Of a DNA stretch of 64,000 bases, positions 17,029-27,050 are shown in pieces. The notes below the pieces were generated by a model. The model made no database searches and was not told the origin of the DNA. It saw only the letters and a list, made by a program, of their open reading frames with translations. The stretch covers positions 124,001 through 188,000 of the forward strand of contig JACKCR010000010.1 of NCBI GenBank assembly GCA_020633975.1. The letters run 5' to 3'. Position 1 is the first letter of the stretch, and each line of letters opens with the position of its first letter. Position numbers and translations under genes: made by a program. This DNA is from Candidatus Eiseniibacteriota bacterium. GTDB lineage: Bacteria > Eisenbacteria > RBG-16-71-46 > CAIMUX01.

Positions 17029-18473
17029 ATTCGGCTCGCGGCATCCCTTCCCGCGATGATTCCGCGCAAGTGACCCACGTGCTTGCGCATCTCCTTGGCT
17101 TGCGCGTTCATCTCCTCCGCCGCGGAAGCCGATTCCTCTGCTCCGGCCGCATTCTGCTGCACGACATGGTCGATTCCGGAGAGCGCGCTCGTCACCCGCT
17201 TCACTCCGTGGGCCTGATCTCTCGACGCGTCCGTGATCTGCCCGATCAACGTTCCGACGTGACTTGCGCTCGTGCTCGCGTTCTCGAAGTCGGAGCGACT
17301 CCTCTCTGCCAGGCGGACACCGGACCGGATCTGGCTCACAGTTTCCTCGATCAGATTCGAGGTATCCTGGGCCGCTTCCGTGGACCGCATCGCGAGCTTC
17401 CGAACTTCATCGGCCACGACGGCGAACCCTGCTCCGGCATCACCCGCTCGCGCCGCTTCGACAGCGGCGTTCAGAGCCAGCAGATTGGTCTGGAACGCGA
17501 TATCGTCGATCGCCTTGATGATCTTCTGGATCTCTTCGCTCGTCTTCTCCATATGGACCATCGACTTCTGGAGTTCGAGCATCGAGCCGTTCGCGGTCCC
17601 GACGACTCCGAGCGTCTCCTTCATGAGACCGTCGGCGTTCTGCGCGGCATCTGCGTTCTGATCGATCTGCACGGCCATCTCTTCGAGCCACGCGGTCGTC
17701 TCTTGGATCGAGGCGGCTTGCTGTGTCGCGCCCTGGGCGAGGCTCCCGCTCGTCGCGGATACCTGACCGGACGCACTGCTCATCTCCGTCGCGATCGTTT
17801 CGAGGTCGCGGATCGTCGAGTCGATCGGATTTGCAATCGACCGCGCCATGAGGAACGAGATCACGAATGCGACGGCACCGATACCGAGGCACAACAGTCC
17901 AACGACTCCGAAGATCCGGAAGAGATCCGCGCGGACGTCGTCGACATAGATTCCGGTGCCGATCACCCAACCCCACGGCTCATACTGCTCGACGTAGGAG
18001 AGCTTCGGAACGGGGTTGTTCTTGCCGGGCTTCTCCCACATGTAGTCGACGAATCCAGCATTCTCCTCACGGCAAATGCGGGCAAACTCCGAGAAGATCC
18101 GCTTCCCCTTCGGGTCCTCGAACCCGGATAGGTCCTTGCCGTTGAGCTCCGGCTTCAGTGGATGCATCACCATCCGAGCGTCGAGGTCATTGATCCAGAA
18201 GTAGTTTCCCTCGCCGTACTGCATGTGTCCGAGAGATGACGCCGCCATCTCCTGCGCTTCCACTTCCGTCAGTCGGCCCGCCTTCGCTTCCTCCGCATAG
18301 TGCTCGACCAGGTTGAGCGCAGAGTCGACCAGGTCACGCGTCTTGGACTTCTTCGCATCCATGAACGCACCGTTCAGCGTCGGATACATCCAAAACGCGA
18401 TCGAGAACATGGTCCCGACGATGGTCAGCCCGAGCAGGACGATTCGCGTGGACAAAGGGAAGCGGTTCAGCAC
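17019..18473 (-). CDS. Methyl-accepting chemotaxis protein with Cache sensor
   Basis: 484 residues from a GTG at 18473, with GGAGG nine bases upstream; the frame is open further but lacks a better start. A transmembrane helix ([19 protein letters not shown]) is followed by a single-Cache-2 domain ([34 protein letters not shown]), a second helix (about 205-225), a short linker, and the signalling domain with [40 protein letters not shown]. Cache-2 domains bind small ligands such as organic acids. It implies chemotaxis or a related signalling array. It neighbours a soluble hybrid kinase transcribed in the same direction. Confidence 0.95.
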   Translation of the reverse strand: MLNRFPLSTRIVLLGLTIVGTMFSIAFWMYPTLNGAFMDAKKSKTRDLVDSALNLVEHYAEEAKAGRLTEVEAQEMAASSLGHMQYGEGNYFWINDLDARMVMHPLKPELNGKDLSGFEDPKGKRIFSEFARICREENAGFVDYMWEKPGKNNPVPKLSYVEQYEPWGWVIGTGIYVDDVRADLFRIFGVVGLLCLGIGAVAFVISFLMARSIANPIDSTIRDLETIATEMSSASGQVSATSGSLAQGATQQAASIQETTAWLEEMAVQIDQNADAAQNADGLMKETLGVVGTANGSMLELQKSMVHMEKTSEEIQKIIKAIDDIAFQTNLLALNAAVEAARAGDAGAGFAVVADEVRKLAMRSTEAAQDTSNLIEETVSQIRSGVRLAERSRSDFENASTSASHVGTLIGQITDASRDQAHGVKRVTSALSGIDHVVQQNAAGAEESASAAEEMNAQAKEMRKHVGHLRGIIAGRDAASRMAS

Positions 18474-18782
18474 GATCCAGGTCCTCCGTGACAGCTGAGG
18501 ACGGCGCTCGTCGTGAGCGATGCGCTTGAAGCGACCCGAAAGGGTCGAGCTCGCCGTCCTCTCCACTCGGTGTATCGGGCCTCGGGGATTGCACCCTGAC
18601 GGATTTCCCTCAGCACGATAGATAGTTGGGGGAAAATGCATTACGGCCGGTCCGGGTCATGGACCGTGTCCGTGATCGGGGCCGCTTGAGGGATGCCGCT
18701 TGGGGGATGCCGCTTGGGGGATGCCGTTTGGGGGATGCCACCCAGGGCCTGTCGATCGCCACCTCGGCCGATGGCGAGGTCG
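18474..18782. other. Intergenic region of 309 bp between ApbE and chemoreceptor genes
   Basis: It contains the 14-bp minisatellite at 18681-18736 and the leader of the chemoreceptor gene. No reading frame with a ribosome-binding site and no RNA gene is seen. Confidence 0.5.
18681..18736. repeat. 14-bp minisatellite, four copies
   Basis: Four consecutive units of GCCGCTTGGGGGAT (18681-18694, 18695-18708, 18709-18722, 18723-18736), the middle two identical. It lies in the spacer downstream of the ApbE gene and upstream of the chemoreceptor gene. The period equals that of the array at 11299-11420, but the sequence is unrelated. Confidence 0.92.
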
Positions 18783-20042
18783 CTAGAACTCGCGTACTTC
18801 CAGGAAATCTGTACCCTCGACTAGCTCGAACCGGGGCGCGACGTCGGCCTCGACCCAGACGACATCCGATGGTACTTCCGCGTCATCCTTTGCGGACGTC
18901 CCGCCGGCAGCGTTCGCCTCGTGCTTGGCGGCGTGTCGTCCATCTTCCACCAGCACGACCGCGAGGTTCGGATCCTGCTTCGCGACTTCCCGAGCGCGCT
19001 CCGGTCCGAGCACGAAGAGGGCTGTCGCCCACGCGTCGGCGTCAGTGGCGGTGGGCGCAAGCACCGTCACCGAGAGAAGCCCTTCCGCGGGCCAACCCGT
19101 CCGAGGATCGAGGATGTGACCGTACTCCCGGCCGTCCTGCGCCACGAACTGCTCGTACTGACCGGACGTCGCCATCGCGGCCTCGCCCAACGTGAGCTTC
19201 GCGAAGTACGGAAGCCGGTCGCGAGGATCGCGAATGCCGACAACCCACGCATCCCTGCCCGGAGGCGTCCCGAGCGTACGGATGTTGCCCGAAAGGTCGG
19301 CCATTCCCGACACGCCGGCCTCGCGAAGCACGCCGTATGCGAGATCGACACCGTATCCCTTGGCGATGCCGCCGAGGTCCACCTTGAGCCCCGGGCTCGC
19401 GAAGGCGACCCGATGGGATGGCGGATCGAGCCAGACCTTCTGCCATCCAATTCCGTCGCGAGTTTCGTCGATCTCACGCGCCGCGGGTACATGAGGTGTA
19501 CCGCCGAGGAAGCCCCAGAGACGGACGAGGGGCTCGACCGTGACGTCGAATGCACCACCAGACGCATCGGAAATCTCGAGCGCACGCCCGAGCACGAACG
19601 CCAACTCCCGATCCGTCTCGACCGTGTCGACGGCAGCCTCCCTGTTCACGCGAGAGAGTTCACTCGATTCCTTCCAGTTGCTGAGGAGTCGGTCGACGTG
19701 GTGCCAGGTCTCGAGGGCTGATTCCGCGACGTCTGCCGAAGCCGACGAGTCGGCCGTCACGATGGTGACGGTCCCCCACGTTCCCATGACTTGGGTGCGG
19801 TAGTGGACGCTGCGTTCCGGTCCCGTTCCGACTCGAGCCTGATCGGAGCGCGACCCGCCCTCCGGTTCGCCGCCGCAAGCCACGAGCAGCGAGGCAGCAA
19901 AGCAACACGCCGCAGCCCGCGCCGAGACCGCGCACCGGAGGACGCTCCTCGGGAGGGTCGAACTCCGCCCTCCATGTGGACGAGCCCGCCATATCGAGCT
20001 CGACACTCGAGGCAGGTTCGCCGTTCGTCCCAGGCTCGTCAC
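18783..20042 (-). CDS. apbE: FAD:protein FMN transferase (ApbE), lipoprotein
   Basis: About 419 residues; no ATG is available near the signal, so I take the in-frame GTG at 20042 (another is at 20006). A hydrophobic leader ends in lipobox LVAC. The mature enzyme shows the ApbE set: MGTWGTVT, LLSNWKESSELSRVN, DLGGIAKGYGVD, SGQYEQF and YGHILDPRTGWP. ApbE transfers FMN from FAD to Ser/Thr of exported or membrane redox proteins such as NqrC/RnfG-type domains. It starts 14 bp after the aminopeptidase P stop. No protein with an obvious flavinylation motif is encoded nearby. DUF3570/DUF4266 genes, commonly linked to apbE, lie 13 kb away. Confidence 0.9.
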   Translation of the reverse strand: MTSLGRTANLPRVSSSIWRARPHGGRSSTLPRSVLRCAVSARAAACCFAASLLVACGGEPEGGSRSDQARVGTGPERSVHYRTQVMGTWGTVTIVTADSSASADVAESALETWHHVDRLLSNWKESSELSRVNREAAVDTVETDRELAFVLGRALEISDASGGAFDVTVEPLVRLWGFLGGTPHVPAAREIDETRDGIGWQKVWLDPPSHRVAFASPGLKVDLGGIAKGYGVDLAYGVLREAGVSGMADLSGNIRTLGTPPGRDAWVVGIRDPRDRLPYFAKLTLGEAAMATSGQYEQFVAQDGREYGHILDPRTGWPAEGLLSVTVLAPTATDADAWATALFVLGPERAREVAKQDPNLAVVLVEDGRHAAKHEANAAGGTSAKDDAEVPSDVVWVEADVAPRFELVEGTDFLEVREF

Positions 20043-20056
20043 CGAAGCCGCTCTGA

Positions 20057-21847
20057 TCAGAGCGGCGCGCACGCGTCGGCCAGCCACTCGCGGTCTTCCT
20101 TCTCCAGGAAGGGAGAGAGCGTCTTCTTGACGTGCTTGTGGTACGTGTCGACCCACTTCTTCTCCGCTGGGTCGAGCAGCTTCAGGTCGATGAGCCGTGC
20201 GTCGATCGGACAGACGGTCAGATCCTCGAACCGGTAGTACGTCTTCCCGTTGTCCTTGCTGACGGAATCCTCGACGACGAGCACGAGGTTCTCGATCCGG
20301 ATTCCGTACTCGCCCGGCTTGTAGTAGCCAGGTTCGTTGCTGAGCACGTTTCCGGCCTCGAGCGGGTATCCACCGTCGGGACGGGTCCCGATGTTCCGGG
20401 GACCTTCGTGAACGTTGAGGAAGCAGCCGACTCCGTGACCGGTACCGTGGTTGTAGTCGAGGTCCACGTCCCAGAGAGCCTTTCGGGCCAACACGTCGAG
20501 CGCGGGCGCGAGCGTACCTTTCGGGAAGCGCGCACGGGAGATCGCGATGTGTCCCTTGAGAACGCGCGTGAACCGTTCCTTCTGTTCTTTCGTCGCGCGC
20601 CGACCAAGGAGGATCGTCCGCGTGATGTCGGTGGTGCCGTCCAGGTACTGGCCGCCCGAATCGAGGAGGTAGATGCCTTCAGCCTTGATGTCGACGTCGG
20701 TTCTCGGCGTCACCGTGTAGTGGATGATCGCGCCGTGGCCCGCGTATCCCGAGATCGTACGGAAGGAGAGACCTTGGAAGAGGTCACCCTCGGCCCGGAA
20801 CGACTCGAGCTGATCCGCGGCCGAGATTTCCGTGAGCCCACCGTCGGGCGCGGCCTCTTCCACCCACCGAAGGAAACGAACCATCGCGACACCGTCACGA
20901 ACGTGTGCCCTCTTCATTCCTTCGATCTCGATGCCGTTCTTGGCGGCCTTCATGAGAACGACCGGTGACGTCTTCTCGATCCGCTTGGCATCACCGAGCA
21001 GATCGAGCATCCAACGCGACGCACTCTTCCGGTCCATCCACACCACGCTCCCGGACGCTCCCAGCTCCGCGAGTGCAGGAGCGAACTCGCCGTAGGCCCG
21101 AAGGGTGACCGAAGAGCCGAGTGCCTTGCGCAGCGCAGGCGTCACCTTCGCATCGTCGATGTAGAGGGTGGCCTTCTTGTCCGTCACGATCGCGTACGCG
21201 ATGGCGACCGGATTGAAGGTGACGTCCCGTCCACGGATGTTGAAGAGCCACGCCACGGAGTCGAGGGCAGAGAGGACGTGCGCGTCGGCCCGCTGCTCCT
21301 TCATTTCCTTGCGGAGACGGCGCAGCTTGGACGAGGTGCTCTCCCCACTGTACTTCGTCGCGAGAGCAAACGCTTCGCCATGCGGTAGCTGGATATCCTC
21401 CCCGCGCGCGGCGTCGACCAAGTTGTTCGGCGTGAAGACGAGCGACAGACCATAGTCGCCGAGAGCGGTTTCGAGCGACGCGGCTCGGTCGATCGAGAGG
21501 GTCTGTGGATCGACGCCGACCTTCGCGCCCGCGGGGAGCGTCTTCCCGAGCATGGCTTCGATCGAGAGAACGCCAGGCTGTCCCGTCCGGTGCAGGTGCA
21601 TCCCGGAACCCCGGAGTTCGTCTTCGGCCTGAAGGAAGTAGCGACCGTCGGTCCAAAGGCCCGCGTGCTTCTTCGTCACGACCACCTCGCCCGCCGATCC
21701 CGTGAACCCGCTGATCCACTGTCGGCGCTGCCAACACTCCGGAACGTACTCGCTCTGATGAGGGTCCGTGCTGGGGACGAGGTACGCATCGAGTCCGTGA
21801 CGATCCAGTTGCTCACGGAGGGCGGCGATCCGCTGCTTCGGCTTCAT
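20057..21847 (-). CDS. pepP: Xaa-Pro aminopeptidase (aminopeptidase P, M24B)
   Basis: 596 residues from the ATG at 21847, which has AAGGAG six bases upstream and matches the usual start of the eukaryote-like long aminopeptidase P (three domains, about 600 residues). The C-terminal pita-bread domain carries the metal ligands: LLDSGGQYLDGTTDITRT (two Asp), GTGHGVG (His), SNEPGYY and GIRIENL (two Glu). It removes N-terminal residues preceding proline. No signal peptide is present, so the enzyme is cytoplasmic. The upstream Nudix-lactamase frame runs into this gene without a stop codon, so a long fusion could also be made. Confidence 0.9.
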   Translation of the reverse strand: MKPKQRIAALREQLDRHGLDAYLVPSTDPHQSEYVPECWQRRQWISGFTGSAGEVVVTKKHAGLWTDGRYFLQAEDELRGSGMHLHRTGQPGVLSIEAMLGKTLPAGAKVGVDPQTLSIDRAASLETALGDYGLSLVFTPNNLVDAARGEDIQLPHGEAFALATKYSGESTSSKLRRLRKEMKEQRADAHVLSALDSVAWLFNIRGRDVTFNPVAIAYAIVTDKKATLYIDDAKVTPALRKALGSSVTLRAYGEFAPALAELGASGSVVWMDRKSASRWMLDLLGDAKRIEKTSPVVLMKAAKNGIEIEGMKRAHVRDGVAMVRFLRWVEEAAPDGGLTEISAADQLESFRAEGDLFQGLSFRTISGYAGHGAIIHYTVTPRTDVDIKAEGIYLLDSGGQYLDGTTDITRTILLGRRATKEQKERFTRVLKGHIAISRARFPKGTLAPALDVLARKALWDVDLDYNHGTGHGVGCFLNVHEGPRNIGTRPDGGYPLEAGNVLSNEPGYYKPGEYGIRIENLVLVVEDSVSKDNGKTYYRFEDLTVCPIDARLIDLKLLDPAEKKWVDTYHKHVKKTLSPFLEKEDREWLADACAPL

Positions 21848-23506
21848 GGAAGCTCCTTTCTTTCCACGATCGGGAGCGGCGAGTGTAGCAGCTCGCCTCG
21901 TCTTCTGGGATGGGCTCCATCGAAGAGCGGTTTCGAGAGGACCAGGACGAGACTCGGCTGCCTTTGCTTCGGTCTGTCGTGGGCCGGACGTGGCGCTTTC
22001 CACCCGGAAGATCCGCCCCTCACGCTCGAGCTTGTCCGCCACGGATGCGACGCTTTCCGCGGCGTAGGGCAGAGCCTCAGGAGGGACGTCCCGGTACACG
22101 AGCCGTACGATCTCCTCGGCGGAGCGGCCCTGCGTCTCCCCACAGGACGCAACCACAGCCAGAATCGCCGCCTCCCTCTCTGCCCGATGCCTGAGCTGGG
22201 TTTCGAGGATCTCAGGGCCTCCCGCGACCGCAGGGCCATGCGCGGGATAGACGATCTCGCTGGGAAGCTCGGCGAGACGGCGGAGCGAGGCGAGGTAGTC
22301 CTCCATGGTGCCGTCCTTCCTCCGGACGAGGACGCTGGAGAGTTGAGACACCATGTCGCCGACAAAGAGACTGCCGTATCTCCGCTCGAAGAAGCAGAGA
22401 TGCCCGGGTGCGTGACCAGGAGTATGGATCGCCTCGAGCTCCCAACCCGTCCGGCCGTCCGGAGAGGGGCCCAGGGCCAGACGCTCTCCGTCCGCGATCC
22501 TTCGGTCGATCTCGACGCGGCCTTCGAGACGATCGGCGGTCGCTTCGTGCGCCCACACCGGAACGCCGAACCGGTCGCGAATCCGGTCCACCGCGCCTAC
22601 GTGATCGCCATGATGGTGGGTGACGAGAATGCCGCCGAGCCGCCGCTTCGGGACGGGCCCAGCTTCGAGCGCGTGGGTGAGCGCATCGACGAGGCGCGTC
22701 TGTTCATCCGGGTCGGAACATCCAGGATCGATCAGATAGGCCGGATCACTTCCGACCAGGTACGCATTCGTGTGCGTCGCGGGCGGAAGCGTCTCCGTCC
22801 GGAGTGGCAGAAGCTGCGCCGCAGGGTTGTAGAAGATGGTGTGGATCCGGCCTTCGCCGAGCGTTGTCGTGAGGGACGCGAGTGCCTCCCAACCGAACTC
22901 TCCCTCCACTCCACTCGACGTCAGCGTGTGCAAGATGAGGACGACGGGTGGCGCGATCCGGAGCTCTCCTCGCCTCCACCGCTCGAGCCAAACCTCGGGC
23001 TCGTCCCAGCGACCTTCCTCGAGCTCGCCTGGCAGGACCTCTGGGTCTCCGTCCGAGCTATCCAGATCCAGTCGAAAGAACTGCGTGTCGTACCGCACTG
23101 GGTGGTAGGACGGCGTGAGCAGCCGACACACCGGGTTCATCCGTGCTTCGGAAAACGTGACCTTCCGTTCGAACTCGTCCCAGACCTCGAGCGCCTGCTT
23201 CCTCGTCGCACGGTCGGGGCTCCCTTCGAGTTCGAGGAGCGTCTGTCGAAGCGGACGTCGTTCAGACCCTAGCGCCGGAGACCAGATCTCGAGCCCGAGC
23301 TCCTCGAACAGCTCTCGGATCGCCGTCCGTGCAAATCGCTGGTCGTCGCCTCGCTCGTCCCCTGGCCCGCCTGTGTGTGCCGGCGGAACCGTGCCACCCG
23401 GGAATGCCCAGAATCCGCCGAAGAACCGGAGTCGGGACGCCCTCTGCACCAGAAACACGGAGCGGTCCCGTCGCACGATGATGCTGCTGGCTTCTCGAAT
23501 CGTCAT
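21848..23506 (-). CDS. Nudix hydrolase / metallo-beta-lactamase fold protein, in frame with pepP
   Basis: About 553 codons from ATG 23506 to the pepP start. Residues 1-about 230 are a Nudix domain with an insertion inside the box (FWAFPGGTV ... RELFEELGL). Residues about 260-520 are an LACTB2/glyoxalase-II-like lactamase fold with THHHGDHVGA, HTPGHAPGHLCF, FVGDMV and YPAHGP zinc ligands. The two-domain layout occurs in other bacteria. The domain is followed by a roughly 45-residue low-complexity linker with no stop codon before the pepP ATG. Reaction unknown; Nudix acts on nucleoside-diphosphate-linked substrates and the lactamase fold on esters, thioesters or RNA. The divergent lipoprotein gene begins 64 bp upstream. 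Confidence 0.82.
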
Positions 23507-23570
23507 CCTACCCCTGCAATCGTGATATCCTTCGGCGGTCGATGCGGCCACAGAGTACTCGGGAAGCCCA

Positions 23571-25175
23571 ATGCACACAAAGCGTCTCGCATTCCCCACT
23601 CCCCCTCGCCAATCAGGCACGAACTGCAGTACCGAAGAGTCACGAGGATCTTCCCTGGCGGGCCGAGCCTGGCTCCTCGCGGGGATCGTCCTACTGACCG
23701 CCAGCCTCGGATGCAGCGAGAAGACGACGACCAACCCCGTGTTCCAAGAGGTGGGCTACCTGACCGGCCAGGTGATCTACGACGATGGAGATCCACCTCC
23801 GACCCTGCGGATCGAACGACGATCCGACAGTAGCTTCCGGATGTTCGTCGAGACCGACGAGAACGGGCGCTTCACCACTCCGCTCGCGGATGGAATCTAC
23901 TTGGTCGGCGTGCTACCGGAAGATGACGAGTACCCGGATTCCTGGATGACACCGACCGGATTCGTTGCGTACGGAGATTTTTACGAATCGAGAATACCGG
24001 TCCTCTCCGGTAAGACTAGCGCCGTGATAGGAACGCTGGGCAGACTGTCGGTCGAAATCGACACACGGATCGAAACGAACCGCTCGTGGAATCTGTCCGT
24101 AGACGATTGGAACGATGGAGGAGGGTCGGTATTCCGATCGGTTCGAACCTCGACGGATCAAGGCATTCTGTCTGCAGAGATGTTGCGGCTTCCGGTTGGC
24201 CCCTACCAACTGAACCTTCGAACACCCTACGGGGAGGGGTTTGACCTGGACGTCGAACGGGACGGACAACGGGTCGCTCTTGTCGATGCCGAGCTCCACG
24301 CGTCGGAACCCTACCGCGCAACTCTTCCCGAACCGATCACGATCCGGGCAAGGACCTCCCGAATCGTCGATGCACCCGATCGCGCCTTCTACTCCATCGG
24401 TGTGTTCGCGGAGACCCTCTACGGTGAGGATCCCGGAACATCTCTCGTCCTGTCCGCGGACGGCTCCGAGGCTAGTGCCGATTTCGCGTTGTACGGCCGC
24501 AGCCCCTTCCGTGTCCGTTACCGAAACTTCAATTTCGAGGGTTGGGTCGGCTCGCGGGTGGAAGAAGACGCCACGATGTTCGCGCCAGAGCCCGGAGATG
24601 ATTTGGAAGTCGTGCTCGAGCTCGGCTTGCTCCGTTTCGAGTTTCCGCCTGAGCTCGCAGACCTCGGGATCCAGATCCGGATCGAGGCGCCCGGAACCAA
24701 CAGCGTTCGGTCCACCAGCGTGGTGCACGACCCTTCCTCGGGCGCCGCGGTGTCATGGCTGGTCGGCCCCCCAGGGACCTACACAGGAATCGTGATACCA
24801 CCCTCGGACCTTCGGGGCGTCTGCTACCAGGAGATCGAACACCCTCTCGAGATCGTCGCTGGTGAAACCCAGACGTACGAACTGAACCCCCACGAAGGCG
24901 TCACGATCCGGGGACGACTCGGCGCAGATTGGGAGTCCGGGGACCGGTTCCTGGCGAGACTGTTCCCGGAAGACATCACTTGGTACCTGAACCCTGAAGT
25001 TGAAAGCGACGGCCGTACCTATGCGATCCACAACCTCCCGCAGGGCGACATCCTTCTGACCCACGAACGCGGTGGACGGCGCTTCTACTACCCTGGAACT
25101 CCGTCTCAGTCCGACGCGGAATTGATCGCGATCGAAGGCCCCGAGGATCTCGATGACATCGACTTCACGCGATAG
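23571..25175 (+). CDS. Lipoprotein with carboxypeptidase-regulatory-like repeats (paralogue 1)
   Basis: 534 residues. The leader ends in lipobox SLGC after the core WLLAGIVLLTA. The mature part opens with a CarboxypepD-regulatory-like beta-sandwich (TGQVIYDDGDPPPTLRIER..., DENGRFTTPLADGIYLVGVLP) and continues with several similar Ig-like sandwiches. Near the end are YYPGTPSQSDAELI and DLDDIDFT, a pattern repeated in the next gene (WYPGTTDPNAAEY, ITGIDIQL). Its 3' end overlaps the next gene by 23 bp. The locus continues with two barrels, so a cell-surface complex is likely. No enzymatic motif is visible. Confidence 0.75.
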   Translation: MHTKRLAFPTPPRQSGTNCSTEESRGSSLAGRAWLLAGIVLLTASLGCSEKTTTNPVFQEVGYLTGQVIYDDGDPPPTLRIERRSDSSFRMFVETDENGRFTTPLADGIYLVGVLPEDDEYPDSWMTPTGFVAYGDFYESRIPVLSGKTSAVIGTLGRLSVEIDTRIETNRSWNLSVDDWNDGGGSVFRSVRTSTDQGILSAEMLRLPVGPYQLNLRTPYGEGFDLDVERDGQRVALVDAELHASEPYRATLPEPITIRARTSRIVDAPDRAFYSIGVFAETLYGEDPGTSLVLSADGSEASADFALYGRSPFRVRYRNFNFEGWVGSRVEEDATMFAPEPGDDLEVVLELGLLRFEFPPELADLGIQIRIEAPGTNSVRSTSVVHDPSSGAAVSWLVGPPGTYTGIVIPPSDLRGVCYQEIEHPLEIVAGETQTYELNPHEGVTIRGRLGADWESGDRFLARLFPEDITWYLNPEVESDGRTYAIHNLPQGDILLTHERGGRRFYYPGTPSQSDAELIAIEGPEDLDDIDFTR

Positions 25176-26814
25176 TCTCTGGCGGCACGTGGTCCGGACC
25201 CTCTGGCTCGCGGCCGTGCTCGCGACACCCCATTCCGGCTGCGACAAGGTCGTCGATGTGCCGGCATACGATCAGAGGATTCGCGGCGTCATCACGGTGC
25301 CGGGCGGCGGTACGCCCGAGTTCCAAGTAGAGGCCGAGACGTTCGATCCCGATCTACCAAAGGTCAGTGTCTTGGCAAGGTCCTCGGGAGGACACTTCGA
25401 GCTCTTCGTTCCCCCCGGCGAGTACCGAGTATGGATCTCCAGGCTGTCCACAGAGGCCTACTACGGCAGTGGCGGCGCCCAGTCCTTGTCGGGAGAAGCG
25501 ACTCCAGTCGTAGTGAAACGGGAAGTCGAAACCCCGGTGCTCGAATTCGCGTTCGGCACCGCCTCCGTCGAAATCGAGCTGCCGCGAGCGATCGGCGAGT
25601 ATGACCTGTCCGGCGAGCTCCTGCATCCCGTGCTAGGCCGAAGCATTGCCCGTGCGGAGATCAGTTCGTACGGAGACACCCAGCACGCTCTCTTCCGATT
25701 TGCCCACGTCGCACCGGGTGACTACGAATTCAAGATCTCTATGTGGGATCTCGACACCTACGTACATGACCAGGGCATCGTCCCCATTCTCGTCGACGGA
25801 GCCGAGTCACCTACGCTGCACGTCTCCGCGGGTAACGCGACGGACGGGACGTTCCGCGTCGGCTCAGGTGCCACGATCCATGGAACCTACGAAGGACCGA
25901 TCGTCTCGGGCGTCCTTCAGCAGCTGAATATCCAGGTTTGGGAAGCCAACGTCTATCTCGAGACAGGCGGAGAGCAGGGTTTCGTCCGCACCTACACGAC
26001 GTCGCTGTTCGATGGGCGCGACTTCGAGATCCCGGTATTCCTCGAGCGAGACCTGCTCCTTTCTTGGTCGATCTCGACCAGCACCACTCGGTTTTCAGCG
26101 TCACCTCTCTGGTATGGGCCCGACGATTCGCCGGTTCACGCGACGCGAGTACGCCCGGGCCAAGGCGAAGACGTCGTACTCCGCGGGTCCACCATCGCGA
26201 TGGACTTCTCCCCACCAGAGGCGCCAGGCGGACATGACGGGAAGTTCCGGCTCTACGACGAGACGGAGGACCTCGTAGGCGAGTGGGCATCCGAGGAAGG
26301 TGACGGCGAGACCACGATCGTCTTCGCGAACCTCCGTGCCGGAACCTACTTCCTCAAATACGAGAAGCGGCTCAACTCGAACCTACACGACCAATGGTAC
26401 GGTCCGGAACGTACTCTTCAGATGGAGGACGCTACCCCGATCGACGTCACCGACCCAGGATCCTTGCACCGCTTCGCATGGACACCCTACCCCGGCGGCA
26501 GCATCTCCGGCACCGTGACCTTGGAAACGGGCGAGTTGGCCGACGACTACTGGGTCGTCTACAAGGCAGGGGACTCGGAAACGCTCCAGAACGGAACGAG
26601 GACGAACGCCCAAGGCGAGTACGCGCTCGTTGGATTCGAAGACGATCTCTACAGGGTTGGCATCGCTCGCGGCGGCACCACGCAGATCACCTGGTATCCG
26701 GGCACGACCGATCCCAACGCAGCGGAGTACATCCCGCTCGTCGACTACCCGCAAATCACCGGAATCGACATCCAACTCATCCCGTTGGGTGGGCGACAGG
26801 CTCCCATTCCCTGA
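25153..26814 (+). CDS. Lipoprotein with carboxypeptidase-regulatory-like repeats (paralogue 2)
   Basis: 553 residues, starting inside the end of the previous gene (23-bp overlap), so translation is probably coupled. The signal peptide (TLWLAAVLATPHSGC) ends in a lipobox. Repeated beta-sandwich units carry GHFELFVPPGEYRVWIS, VAPGDYEFKIS, NLRAGTYFLKY and NAQGEYALVGFEDDLYRVGI, the hallmark of Cna-B or carboxypeptidase regulatory modules. It shares layout and C-terminal WYPGT motif with its neighbour, indicating an old tandem duplication. Function unknown; surface attachment or cargo binding is inference. Confidence 0.75.
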   Translation: MTSTSRDSLWRHVVRTLWLAAVLATPHSGCDKVVDVPAYDQRIRGVITVPGGGTPEFQVEAETFDPDLPKVSVLARSSGGHFELFVPPGEYRVWISRLSTEAYYGSGGAQSLSGEATPVVVKREVETPVLEFAFGTASVEIELPRAIGEYDLSGELLHPVLGRSIARAEISSYGDTQHALFRFAHVAPGDYEFKISMWDLDTYVHDQGIVPILVDGAESPTLHVSAGNATDGTFRVGSGATIHGTYEGPIVSGVLQQLNIQVWEANVYLETGGEQGFVRTYTTSLFDGRDFEIPVFLERDLLLSWSISTSTTRFSASPLWYGPDDSPVHATRVRPGQGEDVVLRGSTIAMDFSPPEAPGGHDGKFRLYDETEDLVGEWASEEGDGETTIVFANLRAGTYFLKYEKRLNSNLHDQWYGPERTLQMEDATPIDVTDPGSLHRFAWTPYPGGSISGTVTLETGELADDYWVVYKAGDSETLQNGTRTNAQGEYALVGFEDDLYRVGIARGGTTQITWYPGTTDPNAAEYIPLVDYPQITGIDIQLIPLGGRQAPIP

Positions 26815-27050
26815 TTCCGCCTCGTCTGGCGAGTCGAGTTCAGGTTCGACCACGCGGGTCGTAAAGCCTCCCCTCTTACACGACGCACGGAGCTCCCGCT
26901 CGCCAATCTCAAAAAACTCGGAACAAGGCTGCCGGCATCGGCGTATTCTCCATCGTGCGCGTCGGCTTCCCGGTCACCTGGCTCCTCTCCAGGCTGCGCG
27001 CGGGGCATCGCCGTGACTTCGTCATGGCGCCAAAACCTCCAGGAGTGCAC

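Noticed and set aside
18474-18782. Cyclic-di-GMP riboswitch upstream of the chemoreceptor
   Set aside because: No GEMM-like conserved core could be recognised; the G-rich signal is the 14-bp repeat.
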